Of a stretch of DNA of 64,000 nt, positions 52,204 through 62,237 are shown one piece after another (the stretch's first letter is position 1; each line of letters opens with the position of its first letter). Source of the stretch: JANXZS01 sp963797255 (GTDB lineage: Bacteria; Acidobacteriota; Terriglobia; Terriglobales; Acidobacteriaceae); NCBI GenBank assembly GCA_963797255.1, contig CAWCOV010000030.1, forward strand, positions 186,001 to 250,000, given 5' to 3'. The notes under the pieces were generated by a model that saw nothing but the letters and a program-made list of their open reading frames with translations, did no database searches and was not told the origin of the DNA. Made by a program: the position numbers and the translations under genes.

Positions 52204-52962
52204 TCACCAAAGCCTTCCGGCCTTTCTCTCCTGCAGAATACGCTCCAGCTCACTGCAAGCTGAAGACAATTCTTCCAGGATTTTAAGGCCCTCACCTCGT
52301 TTGTAACTACCTAATTCAAGGCGTTGCGCGATTGCTGCAATTGAGGTAGCACCGAGCATGGAACTGCCGCCTTTGATTGTGTGAGCGGAGACTCGCAGAG
52401 ACTTCATCTCACCTTCATAGAGCCAGCGCGTCATCTCAGGAATGCGCTTGCGCACGTCCCAGATGCACACCGCAAATACTTCATCCAGCGCGTGCTCTGG
52501 CATCATCGATTTCAATTTCTGGAACATAGCCTCATTTAACGCCCCAGACTCGTCCGCGGATTTCTTATCTTCCTTCACAGCAAGATTCTGAGTCACCGAG
52601 CCCAGAAGCGAAGCTAATACATTCGTGTCGATAGGCTTACGAAGAAAACCGTCGAATTGCCCTTGTGTCGGTGGCTCAGTTGCACTCATTGCCAGAATGG
52701 GTACGCCGACTCCTACTTGGTTTCGCAGACGCTCCGCAAGTGTGTCTCCGCTCATGCCGGGCATCTGGAGGTCCACCAGGATCGCGCTGGGGCGCTGATT
52801 CGCTTCTGCTGCCTTCAGCGCACGGATCGCCTCAGTGCCGCTCGCGGCCTTGGTGACAATGTGACCCTCCGCGCCAAGCAGCAGGGCAACAAGCTCCCGG
52901 CTGATGGGATCGTCGTCTACGACCAGGATGCTGCGCTTAACGCTTTGAGCCGGAGGAATCAT
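52204..52962 (-). CDS. Response regulator with Hpt domain
   Basis: A 252-residue protein: receiver domain (VVDDDPISRELVALLL, phosphoacceptor Asp in LVDLQMPGMSGD, KPID) and a C-terminal Hpt domain with histidine in SAHTIKGGSSMLGA. It could pass phosphate between a hybrid kinase and the NarL-type regulator encoded 7 bp downstream. It lies 3 bp after the beta-propeller stop. No kinase domain is present. Confidence 0.9.
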   Translation of the reverse strand: MIPPAQSVKRSILVVDDDPISRELVALLLGAEGHIVTKAASGTEAIRALKAAEANQRPSAILVDLQMPGMSGDTLAERLRNQVGVGVPILAMSATEPPTQGQFDGFLRKPIDTNVLASLLGSVTQNLAVKEDKKSADESGALNEAMFQKLKSMMPEHALDEVFAVCIWDVRKRIPEMTRWLYEGEMKSLRVSAHTIKGGSSMLGATSIAAIAQRLELGSYKRGEGLKILEELSSACSELERILQERKAGRLW

Positions 52963-52965
52963 TCT

Positions 52966-54018
52966 CTAGCGGCCCACCACCAGAACGACAAAACTATCGG
53001 GAAGAATTGGAGGTCGAGGCCGCGGATTCTCAGTTGTTGCTGCAGGACGAGGTCCGAAATCAGCGCTCACCGTGTACACCGTGCCCGTCGCAGGATCGAG
53101 CGTCATGGTGCGCGCCCCCTGCTTGGTGGCCAGAGTTTGGAGCAGGGAATATTCGTTTGCCGACTTCTGCGACAGAATCGTCAGTGTACCTTCGCCATTC
53201 GAACTGAAGGCGAGGGAGTGAGTCGCATCAAAAGCAGCTGCGTCCGGACCATTCCCAATTGCCGGCGAGGCCACAACTTTCCCGGAGGTCGAGTCCACGA
53301 CCGCCATCTGCTTGTTTCCACATACGCTGAACAGCCTGTTGTGAGCGAGGTCGATAGCCATGCCGGAAGGTTCTTCACACGGCGCGATGGACCACAGTGC
53401 CGTCACCTTCGCAGTTGCGGCGTCGATGCGTGCGATCTGGCTGGTGTCTTCGATATTTACGAATACCGTACCTTTACCGTCAGCGCGGGGAAACTCTGGT
53501 TTTCCCGGCAACGCAATCGTCTCCACCACCTTATTTGTGTGTGTATCAATCACTGTGGCATTTTTGCTCCGGCCGTTGAAAGCGAAGATCCTTTCAGTTT
53601 TCGGCTCGAACAAAATTCCGTCAGGATTGGTGCCCGCATCAATCGTCTGAGTGACCTTATGAGTGCCCCGGTCAAAAACTGCCACGTTGTTTGAGCCGCC
53701 GTCGCTGATGTAGCCATACTTGCCGGTGGAGTCGAGGGCAACACCGTGGACACCCTTAAACCCCGTGATTTCTGTGGCTAGCTTGCCTGACTGGAGATCG
53801 ACGATCTGTACTCGGTTGCCGCGTGCAATGTAGAGCAACTTCGCTGCAGAATCGACCGTCAAATAATCCCATCCGCCGTCGCCGCCGATCTTCCACGTCT
53901 GCTGAACCTTATATGGACCTGCTGAATCGGCTGCCTGTGTTGTAGTGGATCCGGACAAAAACGCCAACGCGATTGCGCCGATGAGTAAACGCCGAGAACC
54001 TTTACCCACGCAGAACAT
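52966..54018 (-). CDS. Secreted YVTN-type beta-propeller protein
   Basis: A 350-residue secreted protein (signal peptide through about residue 30, cleavage near TTTQAADS) with six or seven beta-propeller repeats of the YVTN/Gly-Gly type, for example YGYISDGGSNNVAVFD and IFAFNGRSKNATVID. Such propellers bind ligands or partner proteins. ATG 54018 has GGAGG 8 bases upstream, better than in-frame 54039. It is the first gene of the operon with the REC-Hpt and NarL regulators. Confidence 0.88.
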   Translation of the reverse strand: MFCVGKGSRRLLIGAIALAFLSGSTTTQAADSAGPYKVQQTWKIGGDGGWDYLTVDSAAKLLYIARGNRVQIVDLQSGKLATEITGFKGVHGVALDSTGKYGYISDGGSNNVAVFDRGTHKVTQTIDAGTNPDGILFEPKTERIFAFNGRSKNATVIDTHTNKVVETIALPGKPEFPRADGKGTVFVNIEDTSQIARIDAATAKVTALWSIAPCEEPSGMAIDLAHNRLFSVCGNKQMAVVDSTSGKVVASPAIGNGPDAAAFDATHSLAFSSNGEGTLTILSQKSANEYSLLQTLATKQGARTMTLDPATGTVYTVSADFGPRPAATTENPRPRPPILPDSFVVLVVGR

Positions 54019-54207
54019 GGGATTGCCTCCGGGATGCACACCGAAATCCTAACCTAAATCGTCGCGACTCGCCGACCATTCGAACGCATGAAGGTCGTAT
54101 GTGCATCAAGACTAACGGTCTTAGCAAATTCGGTTCTGGCTGACCCGGGCAGAGAATCAAAGCGACCTGCTTTGCCTCCACGTTCCGCCCTCTGTACATT
54201 GAAATGG

Positions 54208-56025
54208 ATGGCGGAAGGGCCCGAAATCGACGATCTTCGGCGTGAGTTGCGCGACTTGAAGGCGCGTGTCGATCGACTCGAAGCCGAGAAGGCCATTCCT
54301 TTCCATGTCGGAGAGAACTCTTTCCCCGTAGCCGCGCCGCCGCCCATCGCCCGAGTGGAAACACCGCAGAGGGCTGCGTCCACACGACTTCCTCAGCAGA
54401 GACAGTCTCTCGAGCAGCGCATTGGATCGCAACTTTTTAATCGCGTTGGAATTCTGGCGGTTTTATTTGCGGTGGCGTGGTTCTTAAAGCTGGCAATCGA
54501 CCGTGAATGGATTGGCCCGGGCCTGCGCATCGCTGTTGGGTTGCTGATAGCTGCGTTCCTGATGGGATGGTCTGAACGCTTTCGCGTCAAAAACTTCACG
54601 GCGTTTTCCTACACGCTGAAAGCCCTTGGCAGCGGCATCGCGTATCTCACACTCTGGGCATCGCTCAATATTTATCATCTGTTTCCGGCCTGGCTGGCAT
54701 TCTGCCTGATGGTCGCGGTTACGGTTACAAATGCGCTGTTTGCCTTGACGCAGGAGTCGGAGTTGCTTGCGGGTTATGCGCTGCTCGGCGGCCTGGTAAC
54801 TCCAGCCCTTCTGTCTGCGGCGGAGGACAACGAGGTTTTTGTATTCGGCTACCTCCTCGTTCTGGCAACTGGAAGCGTGCTTCTCTTCGGGCTCCGATCC
54901 TGGCTGCGGCTCACCATAGCGGCATTCGCCGGCATCAGCATTTATTTCTTTTCGTGGTATGTGCGCTTCTACCAGCCGGGTCAGCGATCGACGACGCTCG
55001 TTTTCATCGCGCTTTTTTTCGCAGTATTTTCGGCCACGCCGTTTCTCATTCTTCGGCAAGCTCAGGCGACCATAGGGCTGGGTGTAATCAGGAGATTTGT
55101 CGTTGCGTCGCCGGTCGCCATTAGCGTCGTCGCTGCATTCCAGGCATTCCCGCTCGTATCGGACATCCGCAGCGAATGGCTCCGCATGTGGCTTGCCCTG
55201 GCATTCGCAACAGGTGCGCTGATACTTTCGCAGCTTGCCGCTCGCCGCTTATCCGATGGCTTGGGACGGGAACTTTCCGCCACGCACGAAGCGATAGCAA
55301 TACTCTTTCTGGCCATGGCGATTGGATTTGCAGGAACAGGGTATGGCATCACGCTCGGCTGGCTGGGTGAGGCAATGGGAATTGTAGTGCTAGCCTGCCT
55401 GCGACCGCGCTTGGCAAGGCGTTCGATGGCTGCCGGGATGCTTGCACTATGCCTCGCGAGCCTCTTGTTTCTGGAGTTCTCTGATCCGCTTCGACAGCCT
55501 GTCGAGGTCTTGGCCAATTCTCATTTTCTCGTCTACTTGGCTGGGATTGCCGTCTTAGCCGCGACGATTTGGATGAGCCTTTCCGCTCGCAAACGCGATT
55601 CAGCCGAAATGGGTAGCGGGAGTTGGACCACTCTGACCGTCCTCTCCACCGTAGCGTTGAACCTGGTGGCATTGTTCGCGGTAAGTTTGGAAATACATCA
55701 CTACTGGTCTTGCGGCGCACGACTATCCGGAAACCTGTGCCGCGTCGTCGACCCCCGCGATATAGTCTTTGCGCACTTTATGTATAGCGGATGGTTCATG
55801 CTGTATGCCTCTGCGCTCATGACCGCTGGCTTTCTTGCGAGGTCGGCATTTGTACGCTGGCAGGCCGTTGTGTTGCTGACGTTTTCGATTGCGAAGGTGT
55901 TCCTTGTCGACACCAGCCAACTCAATCAAGGCTTTCGCGTGCTGAGCTTTCTCACGCTGGGTGTGATGCTGCTGGTGATCAGCTTTGCTTATCAACGCGA
56001 TTGGCTTGCCCTTCGTCGTAAGTAA
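54208..56025 (+). CDS. DUF2339 polytopic membrane protein
   Basis: A 605-residue protein beginning with a charged coiled-coil (LRRELRDLKARVDRLE), a Pro-rich linker and then about 14 or more membrane helices across the rest, which is the DUF2339 layout. RIGSQLFNRVGILAVLFAVAWFLKLA is the usual beginning of the membrane domain. The function is unknown. The open frame starts at 54088; ATG 54208 fits the coiled-coil start, though no Shine-Dalgarno sequence is obvious. Divergent from the beta-propeller operon. Confidence 0.8.
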   Translation: MAEGPEIDDLRRELRDLKARVDRLEAEKAIPFHVGENSFPVAAPPPIARVETPQRAASTRLPQQRQSLEQRIGSQLFNRVGILAVLFAVAWFLKLAIDREWIGPGLRIAVGLLIAAFLMGWSERFRVKNFTAFSYTLKALGSGIAYLTLWASLNIYHLFPAWLAFCLMVAVTVTNALFALTQESELLAGYALLGGLVTPALLSAAEDNEVFVFGYLLVLATGSVLLFGLRSWLRLTIAAFAGISIYFFSWYVRFYQPGQRSTTLVFIALFFAVFSATPFLILRQAQATIGLGVIRRFVVASPVAISVVAAFQAFPLVSDIRSEWLRMWLALAFATGALILSQLAARRLSDGLGRELSATHEAIAILFLAMAIGFAGTGYGITLGWLGEAMGIVVLACLRPRLARRSMAAGMLALCLASLLFLEFSDPLRQPVEVLANSHFLVYLAGIAVLAATIWMSLSARKRDSAEMGSGSWTTLTVLSTVALNLVALFAVSLEIHHYWSCGARLSGNLCRVVDPRDIVFAHFMYSGWFMLYASALMTAGFLARSAFVRWQAVVLLTFSIAKVFLVDTSQLNQGFRVLSFLTLGVMLLVISFAYQRDWLALRRK

Positions 56026-56047
56026 AGAGCAAGCCGCATCGCGAAGA

Positions 56048-58558
56048 CTATCGCATCACGGGATCGATCTGGTTCAGCCAGTCTGGCGGTTTCAGTATTT
56101 CGCGCGGCTTGGAACCATCGGCTGGTCCTACGATTCCGTCGCGTTCCATCATGTCGATCAGGTGAGCGGCGCGGCCATAACCAATGCGCAGACGGCGCTG
56201 CAGCAGCGAAGTTGAGGCCTTGCCGAACTCGAGAATCAGGCGGACCGCATCTTCAAACAATTCGTCGTTGTCGTCGCTGTCCCCCGCCACATCCAGCTCG
56301 CGGCCCTTGTCGTCTTTCGGTGACTCGAGGAAGCCATTCACGTATTCGGCTTCGCCCTGGTTCTTCCAGAACTCCACCACGGCAGCCGTTTCTTTTTCCG
56401 TGACGAAGGGCGCGTGCAGACGCTGCAGTCGCGAGGTTCCTGGCGGCAGGAAGAGCATGTCGCCGCGGCCCAGCAGGCACTCCGCGCCATTCGAATCGAG
56501 AATTGTTCTCGAGTCCACCTTGGTAGCCAGCCGGAAGGATATCCGCGTCGGGACGTTTGCCTTGATCAGTCCGGTGATGACATCCACCGAGGGCCGCTGC
56601 GTCGCCAGCACCAGGTGAATTCCAACCGCGCGCGCCATTTGCGCCAGTCGAGTGATCGCTTCTTCTACGTTGGATTTATCCAGCATCATCAAATCAGCGA
56701 GTTCGTCGATGATGATGATGATGTACGGCAGTGGGCTCTGTTCGTCCGAGTCCTCGAACATGCTTGGTGTGCCGTTTTCGAAGAGCCGATTGTACTGATC
56801 GATGTTGCGCACGCTGCGTGATGCCAACAGCTTGAGCCGACGCTCCATCTCGCGTACGGCATTTCGCAGAGCGTTCGCCGCGAGTTTGGGCTCCGTGATG
56901 ATGGGAGTAAAGAGATGCGGAATTCCTTCATACATGCCCAACTCCACGCGCTTTGGATCGACGAGAATCAAGCGAACCTGCTCCGGCGTGGAGCGGTAAA
57001 GCACTGACATGATCATCGCGTTGATGGCGACGGATTTACCGCTTCCTGTCGAGCCCGCGATCAAAACGTGCGGCATGGTCGCGAGGTCAGCCGTGACAAT
57101 ACGCCCGTTGATGTCCTTGCCCATGGCCAGAGTTAGACGTGATTTTGCATGACCGAATGTTTCCGATTCGATTACGTCGCGCAGCCAGATTGTTTCGCGT
57201 TCATGGTTCGGCACCTGGATGCCCACAGTGCTTTTGCCCGCCATGCGTTCGATCAAAATGCTTTCCGCGCGCATGGCGAGGCACAAATCATCCGACAACC
57301 CGGTAACGCGGCTATACTTCACGCCCGCCTCGGGGCGAAACTCGAAGGTGGTGACGACGGGTCCCGGATTGATCTGTACCACCTGCCCCAGTACGCCAAA
57401 TTCGGCACACTTCTGCACCAACACTTGCGCTTCGTCGCGGAGTTCATCTTCACGAACCACCTGTTCCTCCTCACTCCGGAAGAGCAGGGAACTGGGTGGA
57501 AGCTTAAAGCCGCTGATGGATTTCGGCGTGACAGTGACCGGGCGGAATTCAGCATCGGCCCTTTCCCCAACCACGATGGTGTTTGCCGCTTTGGGGATCT
57601 CAGTCTCATCTTCCCCAATCCATCCCTCTTCAACTGCGGGAGCGGATTCCGTCGCCTTGGAGCGCGGCGGAACCAACCTTGGTTTCAGCTCTCCCACCTC
57701 TACGGGATCAGGAGGCAGGTCCGGCACCTGGGCACGAGGCATCTGTTCCCAGAGTGTCGGTGCGGGAGCGGGCTCTTCGTAAAGATCGGCGAAACCCGTG
57801 CGGCGTGTACCGGTAGACGCGTCTTCTTCCTCAGGCACCACCTTTGATTTGTTTGGCTTGCTGACCGCCTTACGGGCCTTGGCCAGACTTTTTTCTCTAT
57901 CCGCCTCTAACTTGCGACCCTGCTTAAGCTCCTTCGCACGTGCCCGTGCCAGCCGCCAGTTATGCCAGCGGTCGCGCCAGTTTGCCAGGAAAGCAAATCG
58001 GATGAGCATCCAATCCCGGCCAGTATTGAAGGAAAACGTGGTGCTCAGGTAGATGGCGATGGCGACCATGGTCGCGACAATGACGCAGGTCCCGGGAAAG
58101 TTGAGGTAGGCCACGAGTGCATCGACCACTAGCCTGCCCATCAGCCCCTCAATCGGAAGAGCGTGCATCCACTGCATATGACCCGGCAACAACCCGAAAA
58201 AAGCAGGAACAAAGACAAGCGTTAACAGAATTCCGGCCCACTTAGCCTTGGGAGAGCCTGCTGGTCGCGAACGCAGCCAGGTGTATCCCAGGGCCGCAAG
58301 AAGCAGTGGAAAGCAGAACGCGCCAAGTCCTTCCGTCTGCAAAAGCAGATCGCTGATCAGCGCGCCGATGACGCCAGTCCAATTGTGCGCGGGGTGTCCT
58401 GAGGCGAAACCGCCAACCGTGTTCAGTGACGGATCCGTAGGGCGATAGGAGATGAGTGCGAGGAGGAGGAGGCCGGACACAACCAGAAGCATCAGCCCGA
58501 TGAGTTCATTCAGGCGGCGGTTGCGTGTAGGAGTCAGTACCAGAGTGAGTGGCTTCAT
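56048..58558 (-). CDS. ftsK: DNA translocase FtsK/SpoIIIE
   Basis: An 836-residue protein: four to five N-terminal membrane helices (about 18-175), a charged linker (about 195-350), then the RecA-like motor with Walker A GSTGSGKS (502-509) and Walker B IIIIDELADLM, and a C-terminal winged-helix gamma domain (about 770-836, RRLRIGYGRAAHLIDMMERDGIVGP) that reads polar KOPS-type sequences. It pumps chromosomal DNA through the division septum. The ATG start at 58558 is the only clear choice. Confidence 0.96.
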   Translation of the reverse strand: MKPLTLVLTPTRNRRLNELIGLMLLVVSGLLLLALISYRPTDPSLNTVGGFASGHPAHNWTGVIGALISDLLLQTEGLGAFCFPLLLAALGYTWLRSRPAGSPKAKWAGILLTLVFVPAFFGLLPGHMQWMHALPIEGLMGRLVVDALVAYLNFPGTCVIVATMVAIAIYLSTTFSFNTGRDWMLIRFAFLANWRDRWHNWRLARARAKELKQGRKLEADREKSLAKARKAVSKPNKSKVVPEEEDASTGTRRTGFADLYEEPAPAPTLWEQMPRAQVPDLPPDPVEVGELKPRLVPPRSKATESAPAVEEGWIGEDETEIPKAANTIVVGERADAEFRPVTVTPKSISGFKLPPSSLLFRSEEEQVVREDELRDEAQVLVQKCAEFGVLGQVVQINPGPVVTTFEFRPEAGVKYSRVTGLSDDLCLAMRAESILIERMAGKSTVGIQVPNHERETIWLRDVIESETFGHAKSRLTLAMGKDINGRIVTADLATMPHVLIAGSTGSGKSVAINAMIMSVLYRSTPEQVRLILVDPKRVELGMYEGIPHLFTPIITEPKLAANALRNAVREMERRLKLLASRSVRNIDQYNRLFENGTPSMFEDSDEQSPLPYIIIIIDELADLMMLDKSNVEEAITRLAQMARAVGIHLVLATQRPSVDVITGLIKANVPTRISFRLATKVDSRTILDSNGAECLLGRGDMLFLPPGTSRLQRLHAPFVTEKETAAVVEFWKNQGEAEYVNGFLESPKDDKGRELDVAGDSDDNDELFEDAVRLILEFGKASTSLLQRRLRIGYGRAAHLIDMMERDGIVGPADGSKPREILKPPDWLNQIDPVMR

Positions 58559-58743
58559 TAAGGCGCACGGCGATGGTTGCCATAGAGGGATGACTTCCGT
58601 CTACGGCCGACACACCTCGAACGCCAGAGCAATTTCCATTATCCCAGAACAAGGCCGACGGATCGAGAAAATCCCCTGGGTGGTATCCGCCTGTCTAACT
58701 GCCTGAAAGGGGGATGGAGGGACGAAAAGAGACGCTCCCCGGA

Positions 58744-59634
58744 TTACATTCCCGCCAGTTTCTTCCCAAAGATCAACAACATCCCGCCGAACACAATACG
58801 GTAAACGGCGAAAATGACGAACCCGTGTTTACGCACCCACTGCAGGAACCATTCCACGCACGCTAGTGCCACAAGGAACGAGACGATGAATCCAATACCG
58901 AGCACAATCCAGGTGTGGCTGTTCATAACCAATGGGGCAAGGGTTTCCGCACCTTCAATGTGCTTGGGATGTAGCGTCTTCAACAGGTCGTATCCCGTGG
59001 CCGCTATCATCGTTGGGATCGACACCAGAAAGCTGAACTCGAGCGCTGCCGAACGTGACATGCCCACAATCTGCCCGGCAGCGATGGTGGACATGGAGCG
59101 GGATGTTCCAGGAAAGACGGCAGAAAGCGTCTGACATAGACCGATCCACACCGCCTGGCCGAGGGACATTTGTTCCACATCCGAGGTTGTAGGTTCGCGT
59201 CGTACGCTCCATGCATCCACCACCCACATAATGATGCCGCCCACAACCAGAGCAATCGCCATCATGCGGATGCTTTCGAGATGTTTGCCTATCAGCTTGG
59301 TCAGCAACAGCGACGGAGCAGCGGTGCAGAAGAAGGCCACCAGCGTCAGCGTCAAAGGATGGTTATAGATGGTACGGTTTTCAGCTTCTCCGCGAGGAAA
59401 GGTGCGTATGAATTCAATAATCCTGCCGAGGAAAAGCAAAACCAGCGCGAGAATGGCGCCCAGCTGAATGACAATCGTATACATCTTCCAATACGGATCG
59501 CCCAGGTCAATGTGCAGCAGCGATTCCACAATCCGCAGATGAGCGGTGGAACTGACCGGTAGAAACTCTGTAAGTCCTTCAACAATCCCTAATAAGACTG
59601 ACACTACGTAATCGTTCAAGCTACCTCCGGCCAT
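58744..59634 (-). CDS. uppP: Undecaprenyl-diphosphatase UppP
   Basis: A 296-residue polytopic membrane protein. The signatures EGLTEFLPVSSTAHL (19-33) and FPGTSRS (around residue 175) match the BacA/UppP family, which dephosphorylates undecaprenyl diphosphate to recycle the lipid carrier for peptidoglycan and other glycans. It starts 7 bp after the stop of the SH3-domain gene, on the same strand, so they are probably cotranscribed. Confidence 0.95.
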   Translation of the reverse strand: MAGGSLNDYVVSVLLGIVEGLTEFLPVSSTAHLRIVESLLHIDLGDPYWKMYTIVIQLGAILALVLLFLGRIIEFIRTFPRGEAENRTIYNHPLTLTLVAFFCTAAPSLLLTKLIGKHLESIRMMAIALVVGGIIMWVVDAWSVRREPTTSDVEQMSLGQAVWIGLCQTLSAVFPGTSRSMSTIAAGQIVGMSRSAALEFSFLVSIPTMIAATGYDLLKTLHPKHIEGAETLAPLVMNSHTWIVLGIGFIVSFLVALACVEWFLQWVRKHGFVIFAVYRIVFGGMLLIFGKKLAGM

Positions 59635-59641
59635 TGCCGCT

Positions 59642-60634
59642 TTATTCGCGATCGATACCGTAAATCGGGATACCCTGATCCACTTTGTACACCAACGCGG
59701 ATGCTCTCGCAGCGTAATCCGTCTGCGCCCAGTGACTTAACAGCTTACTGGTGAGCTCGTGGGCCTTTGCCTTCGCGCCATCCGAGTGCTTCTTGTCCTC
59801 TTCAGCCGCGTACATGTCCACGAGCACACACTGGCGATAAATGGCCGAATACAACGCCTCCGCTACCCTGGGAGACTCGGGATGCTCATCCACATATTTC
59901 TCATATATCGAGGATTCTTTCTCCGGGCACTTCGTGGATCCCTGCCAATCTCCACAAAGCTTGTTGTCAATCTGCAGAAATGCCGCCATGTCGGCCCACT
60001 TGGTGTTGGGATATTTCTTGGCAATTTTTTTTAACTCGTCGTCGTCCATTTGCTCGCGCAGGTAGTTTTCCTTTTCGTGAGCAGATGGCCGGGACATGAC
60101 ATCCGCCTTCTGCAACTGCCAGCGTATGTCAGCCGCGCGCCATGCAGCCTCAGGCGCCAGCTGAGATTGCGGGTAAATATCGTTTACGCGGCGGTACAGC
60201 AGACGGGCATCCTGTGCGGCGCGCGGAGGGGGATGGGGATCCATCGCGATCCGCTCTTCTGTCGCAGCCTGACCAAAGAGGATCACGTCGCCATTTGGAG
60301 TTTCGGCACTGATTGCTCCCTTGTTTTGGATCCACCCGGAGACTGGCGGCGGCGCGGCCTCTTGTCCGAAGATTGGAACGTCAGCCTCATGAGCCTCTTC
60401 GATGTCGGTATTGGCGAATACGCGAAGCCAGTCGCCGTTCTTTTCGATGATGACCATCTCTCGCCCCGGGGTCATCTTGCCCACCTTTTGGGCTCCCGTG
60501 TCAGGAGCCACAAAGACGACCGTGTCGCGAACGACGGTAGCGCGCGAGCCTTTGGGAGCGGGCGGCGCTGGTTTCTCCGCCAGCGCCGCCAGCGCAAGAA
60601 GGAGCAGGGCAGGAAGAACGATCAAGTTTCGCAT
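59642..60634 (-). CDS. Secreted SH3-domain protein with helical repeats
   Basis: A 330-residue secreted protein: signal peptide (MRNLIVLPALLLLALAALAEK), a bacterial SH3-like domain (about 32-110, ATVVRDTVVFVAPDTGAQKV...WLRVFANT) and a C-terminal alpha-helical region with tetratricopeptide-like features (about 140-320). Such proteins often bind peptidoglycan or assemble envelope complexes. The start is ATG 60634; ATG 60649 and the open frame to 60700 are alternatives. It overlaps no neighbour and lies 3 bp after the threonine dehydratase stop. Confidence 0.7.
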   Translation of the reverse strand: MRNLIVLPALLLLALAALAEKPAPPAPKGSRATVVRDTVVFVAPDTGAQKVGKMTPGREMVIIEKNGDWLRVFANTDIEEAHEADVPIFGQEAAPPPVSGWIQNKGAISAETPNGDVILFGQAATEERIAMDPHPPPRAAQDARLLYRRVNDIYPQSQLAPEAAWRAADIRWQLQKADVMSRPSAHEKENYLREQMDDDELKKIAKKYPNTKWADMAAFLQIDNKLCGDWQGSTKCPEKESSIYEKYVDEHPESPRVAEALYSAIYRQCVLVDMYAAEEDKKHSDGAKAKAHELTSKLLSHWAQTDYAARASALVYKVDQGIPIYGIDRE

Positions 60635-60703
60635 CACTCTCGTTAGCATATCGCGCTGGCGCGGTTCTCTTCCATCGGATGCAATTTGCGGCATAAACAA
60701 GCT

Positions 60704-61693
60704 TCAGCCTTCATCCAATACCCGGCGAAGGATTTCCGGCTCAACATTCCCGCCGCTCATCACGGCAACTGCGTTCCGGAAGGGAGGCAACTCTGAAGCG
60801 TGGTAAAGCGCACCGGCCGTTGCGACAGCACCGCTCGGCTCCGGCACCAGGCGGGTTGAGAAAATCATCCGCCGCATCGCTCCTTTAATCTCTGCTTCCG
60901 AGATGGTGATGATTCCATCAACGAAAGCCTGCAGGTGCGCGAAGTTTCGTTCGCCAATACTCTGAGTGCGCAAGCCGTCTGCAATCGTCCGGCTGGTCTG
61001 CTCCCCTGTGTAGGAAGCGATGGCCCCTTCCCGAAAGCTCTGCGCCGCATCGCCGGCGAGGGCAGGCTCTACTCCGAAAACCTTAATCTCCGGCCGGCTA
61101 AGCTTGACGGCCGCAGCAACTCCGCCCAGCAGACCGCCCCCGCCAACAGGGGCGAGCACGAGATCGACCTCAGGCAGATCTTCGAGAATCTCCAAGCCAC
61201 ATGTCGCCTGCCCGGCAATGATGTCGGCGTCGTCGTAAGGAGGGATAACCACGTAGCCAAACTCAGCGGATAGTTCTTCAGCGCGTTGTTTGCGTTCTTC
61301 GCTTCCTGCACCGACCGTGACGATCTCCGCGCCCAATGCGAGCGTCGCGAGGCGCTTCACTTCTGGAGCATTGGACGGCATCACGATGACAGCTTTGATT
61401 CCTAATGCTCTCGCTGCGTAGGCGACGCCCTGTGCGTGGTTGCCACTGGAATAGGTGACCACTCCGCGGCTGCGGTCCGATGGGTTCAGCTTGGCGATCT
61501 TGTTATAAGCGCCGCGAAGTTTGAAGCTGCCTATCGGCTGAAGGCATTCCGCCTTGATCCACAGCCTGCCGTCTCCGCCGTAGTCCTCCATGCGAACGAC
61601 CGGCGTATGCCTCGCAACGCCGAGCAGTCTTGCCCGGGCTGCGGAGATATCCTCCAGAGTGATCAATGTAGTTTCAGCAATCATGACTGTCAC
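60704..61693 (-). CDS. Threonine ammonia-lyase (PLP-dependent, no ACT domain)
   Basis: A 329-residue fold-type II PLP enzyme. The Schiff-base lysine is Lys58 in GSFKLRGAYN, SSGNHAQG follows and the phosphate-binding glycine loop is GGGGLLGG. The sequence matches catabolic threonine dehydratase/serine racemase-like proteins. It lacks the C-terminal ACT regulatory domain of IlvA, so feedback by isoleucine is unlikely. It forms a cluster with the NTF2-like gene and the SH3 gene. Confidence 0.9.
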   Translation of the reverse strand: MTVMIAETTLITLEDISAARARLLGVARHTPVVRMEDYGGDGRLWIKAECLQPIGSFKLRGAYNKIAKLNPSDRSRGVVTYSSGNHAQGVAYAARALGIKAVIVMPSNAPEVKRLATLALGAEIVTVGAGSEERKQRAEELSAEFGYVVIPPYDDADIIAGQATCGLEILEDLPEVDLVLAPVGGGGLLGGVAAAVKLSRPEIKVFGVEPALAGDAAQSFREGAIASYTGEQTSRTIADGLRTQSIGERNFAHLQAFVDGIITISEAEIKGAMRRMIFSTRLVPEPSGAVATAGALYHASELPPFRNAVAVMSGGNVEPEILRRVLDEG

Positions 61694-61696
61694 GAG

Positions 61697-62218
61697 TTAT
61701 GGCAGATACTTCTCCGGAACCGGTGTAGAGGGTGTCTCCGCTTGCCAGAGGATCTCGGCCACCTTCCACTCCGCACCATCGTTTATGGCCTGAATGCTAT
61801 TGATGCCGCGAGCCTTTGCGGCGCCCTCCGGCGTTTCGCGGATTTCATACGTGCTCCACAAATGCGCGATGCTTCCGTAGGTCTCGGATGAGAATTTTAC
61901 CTGCCGTTCATATAGCAGTGTCGATCCGCGTTTCTTCACACGTTCGATCCAGCCTTCCACCGTCATATCTGTCGGGTTCAGGATGCCGTTCTTGTCCACC
62001 ATGAGCGCGGTAAGTGTGGCGCCGGGCCGGAACAGGGCACGAAAGCAGGTGCGGTCCTTATCGGCTGGACCGCTGATCACATCGTCAATCGCCTTCGCGA
62101 GTTCAGGAAGCGTTTTCGACGAGGGGCAGGGAGGTGTCTGTTGCGCGTTAAGCCCAATGGAGCAAGCAAAGGTGAAAGCAATAGCGAAGCCAAATATCCT
62201 GGTGCCAAGCTGGCTCAT
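61697..62218 (-). CDS. Secreted NTF2-like protein
   Basis: A 173-residue protein with a signal peptide (FGFAIAFTFACSIGLNAQQ) followed by an NTF2/SnoaL-like cone fold segment: FRALFRPGATLTALMVDKNG, AHLWSTYEIRETPEGAAKARGINSIQ and a closing VAEILWQAE. Function unknown; these folds include ketosteroid isomerase and ligand-binding proteins. It ends 3 bp before the threonine dehydratase start, so they are probably cotranscribed. Confidence 0.7.
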   Translation of the reverse strand: MSQLGTRIFGFAIAFTFACSIGLNAQQTPPCPSSKTLPELAKAIDDVISGPADKDRTCFRALFRPGATLTALMVDKNGILNPTDMTVEGWIERVKKRGSTLLYERQVKFSSETYGSIAHLWSTYEIRETPEGAAKARGINSIQAINDGAEWKVAEILWQAETPSTPVPEKYLP

Positions 62219-62237
62219 TCTTGTTCCCCTTCGTTCG

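Noticed and set aside
52657..53694. Plus-strand 345-codon open frame
   Set aside because: It runs opposite the REC-Hpt and beta-propeller genes, which have clear domains; its product is Arg/Cys/His-rich without family features.
57149..57847. Plus-strand 232-codon open frame opposite ftsK
   Set aside because: Antisense to the linker and motor of FtsK; no start signal or recognisable domain.
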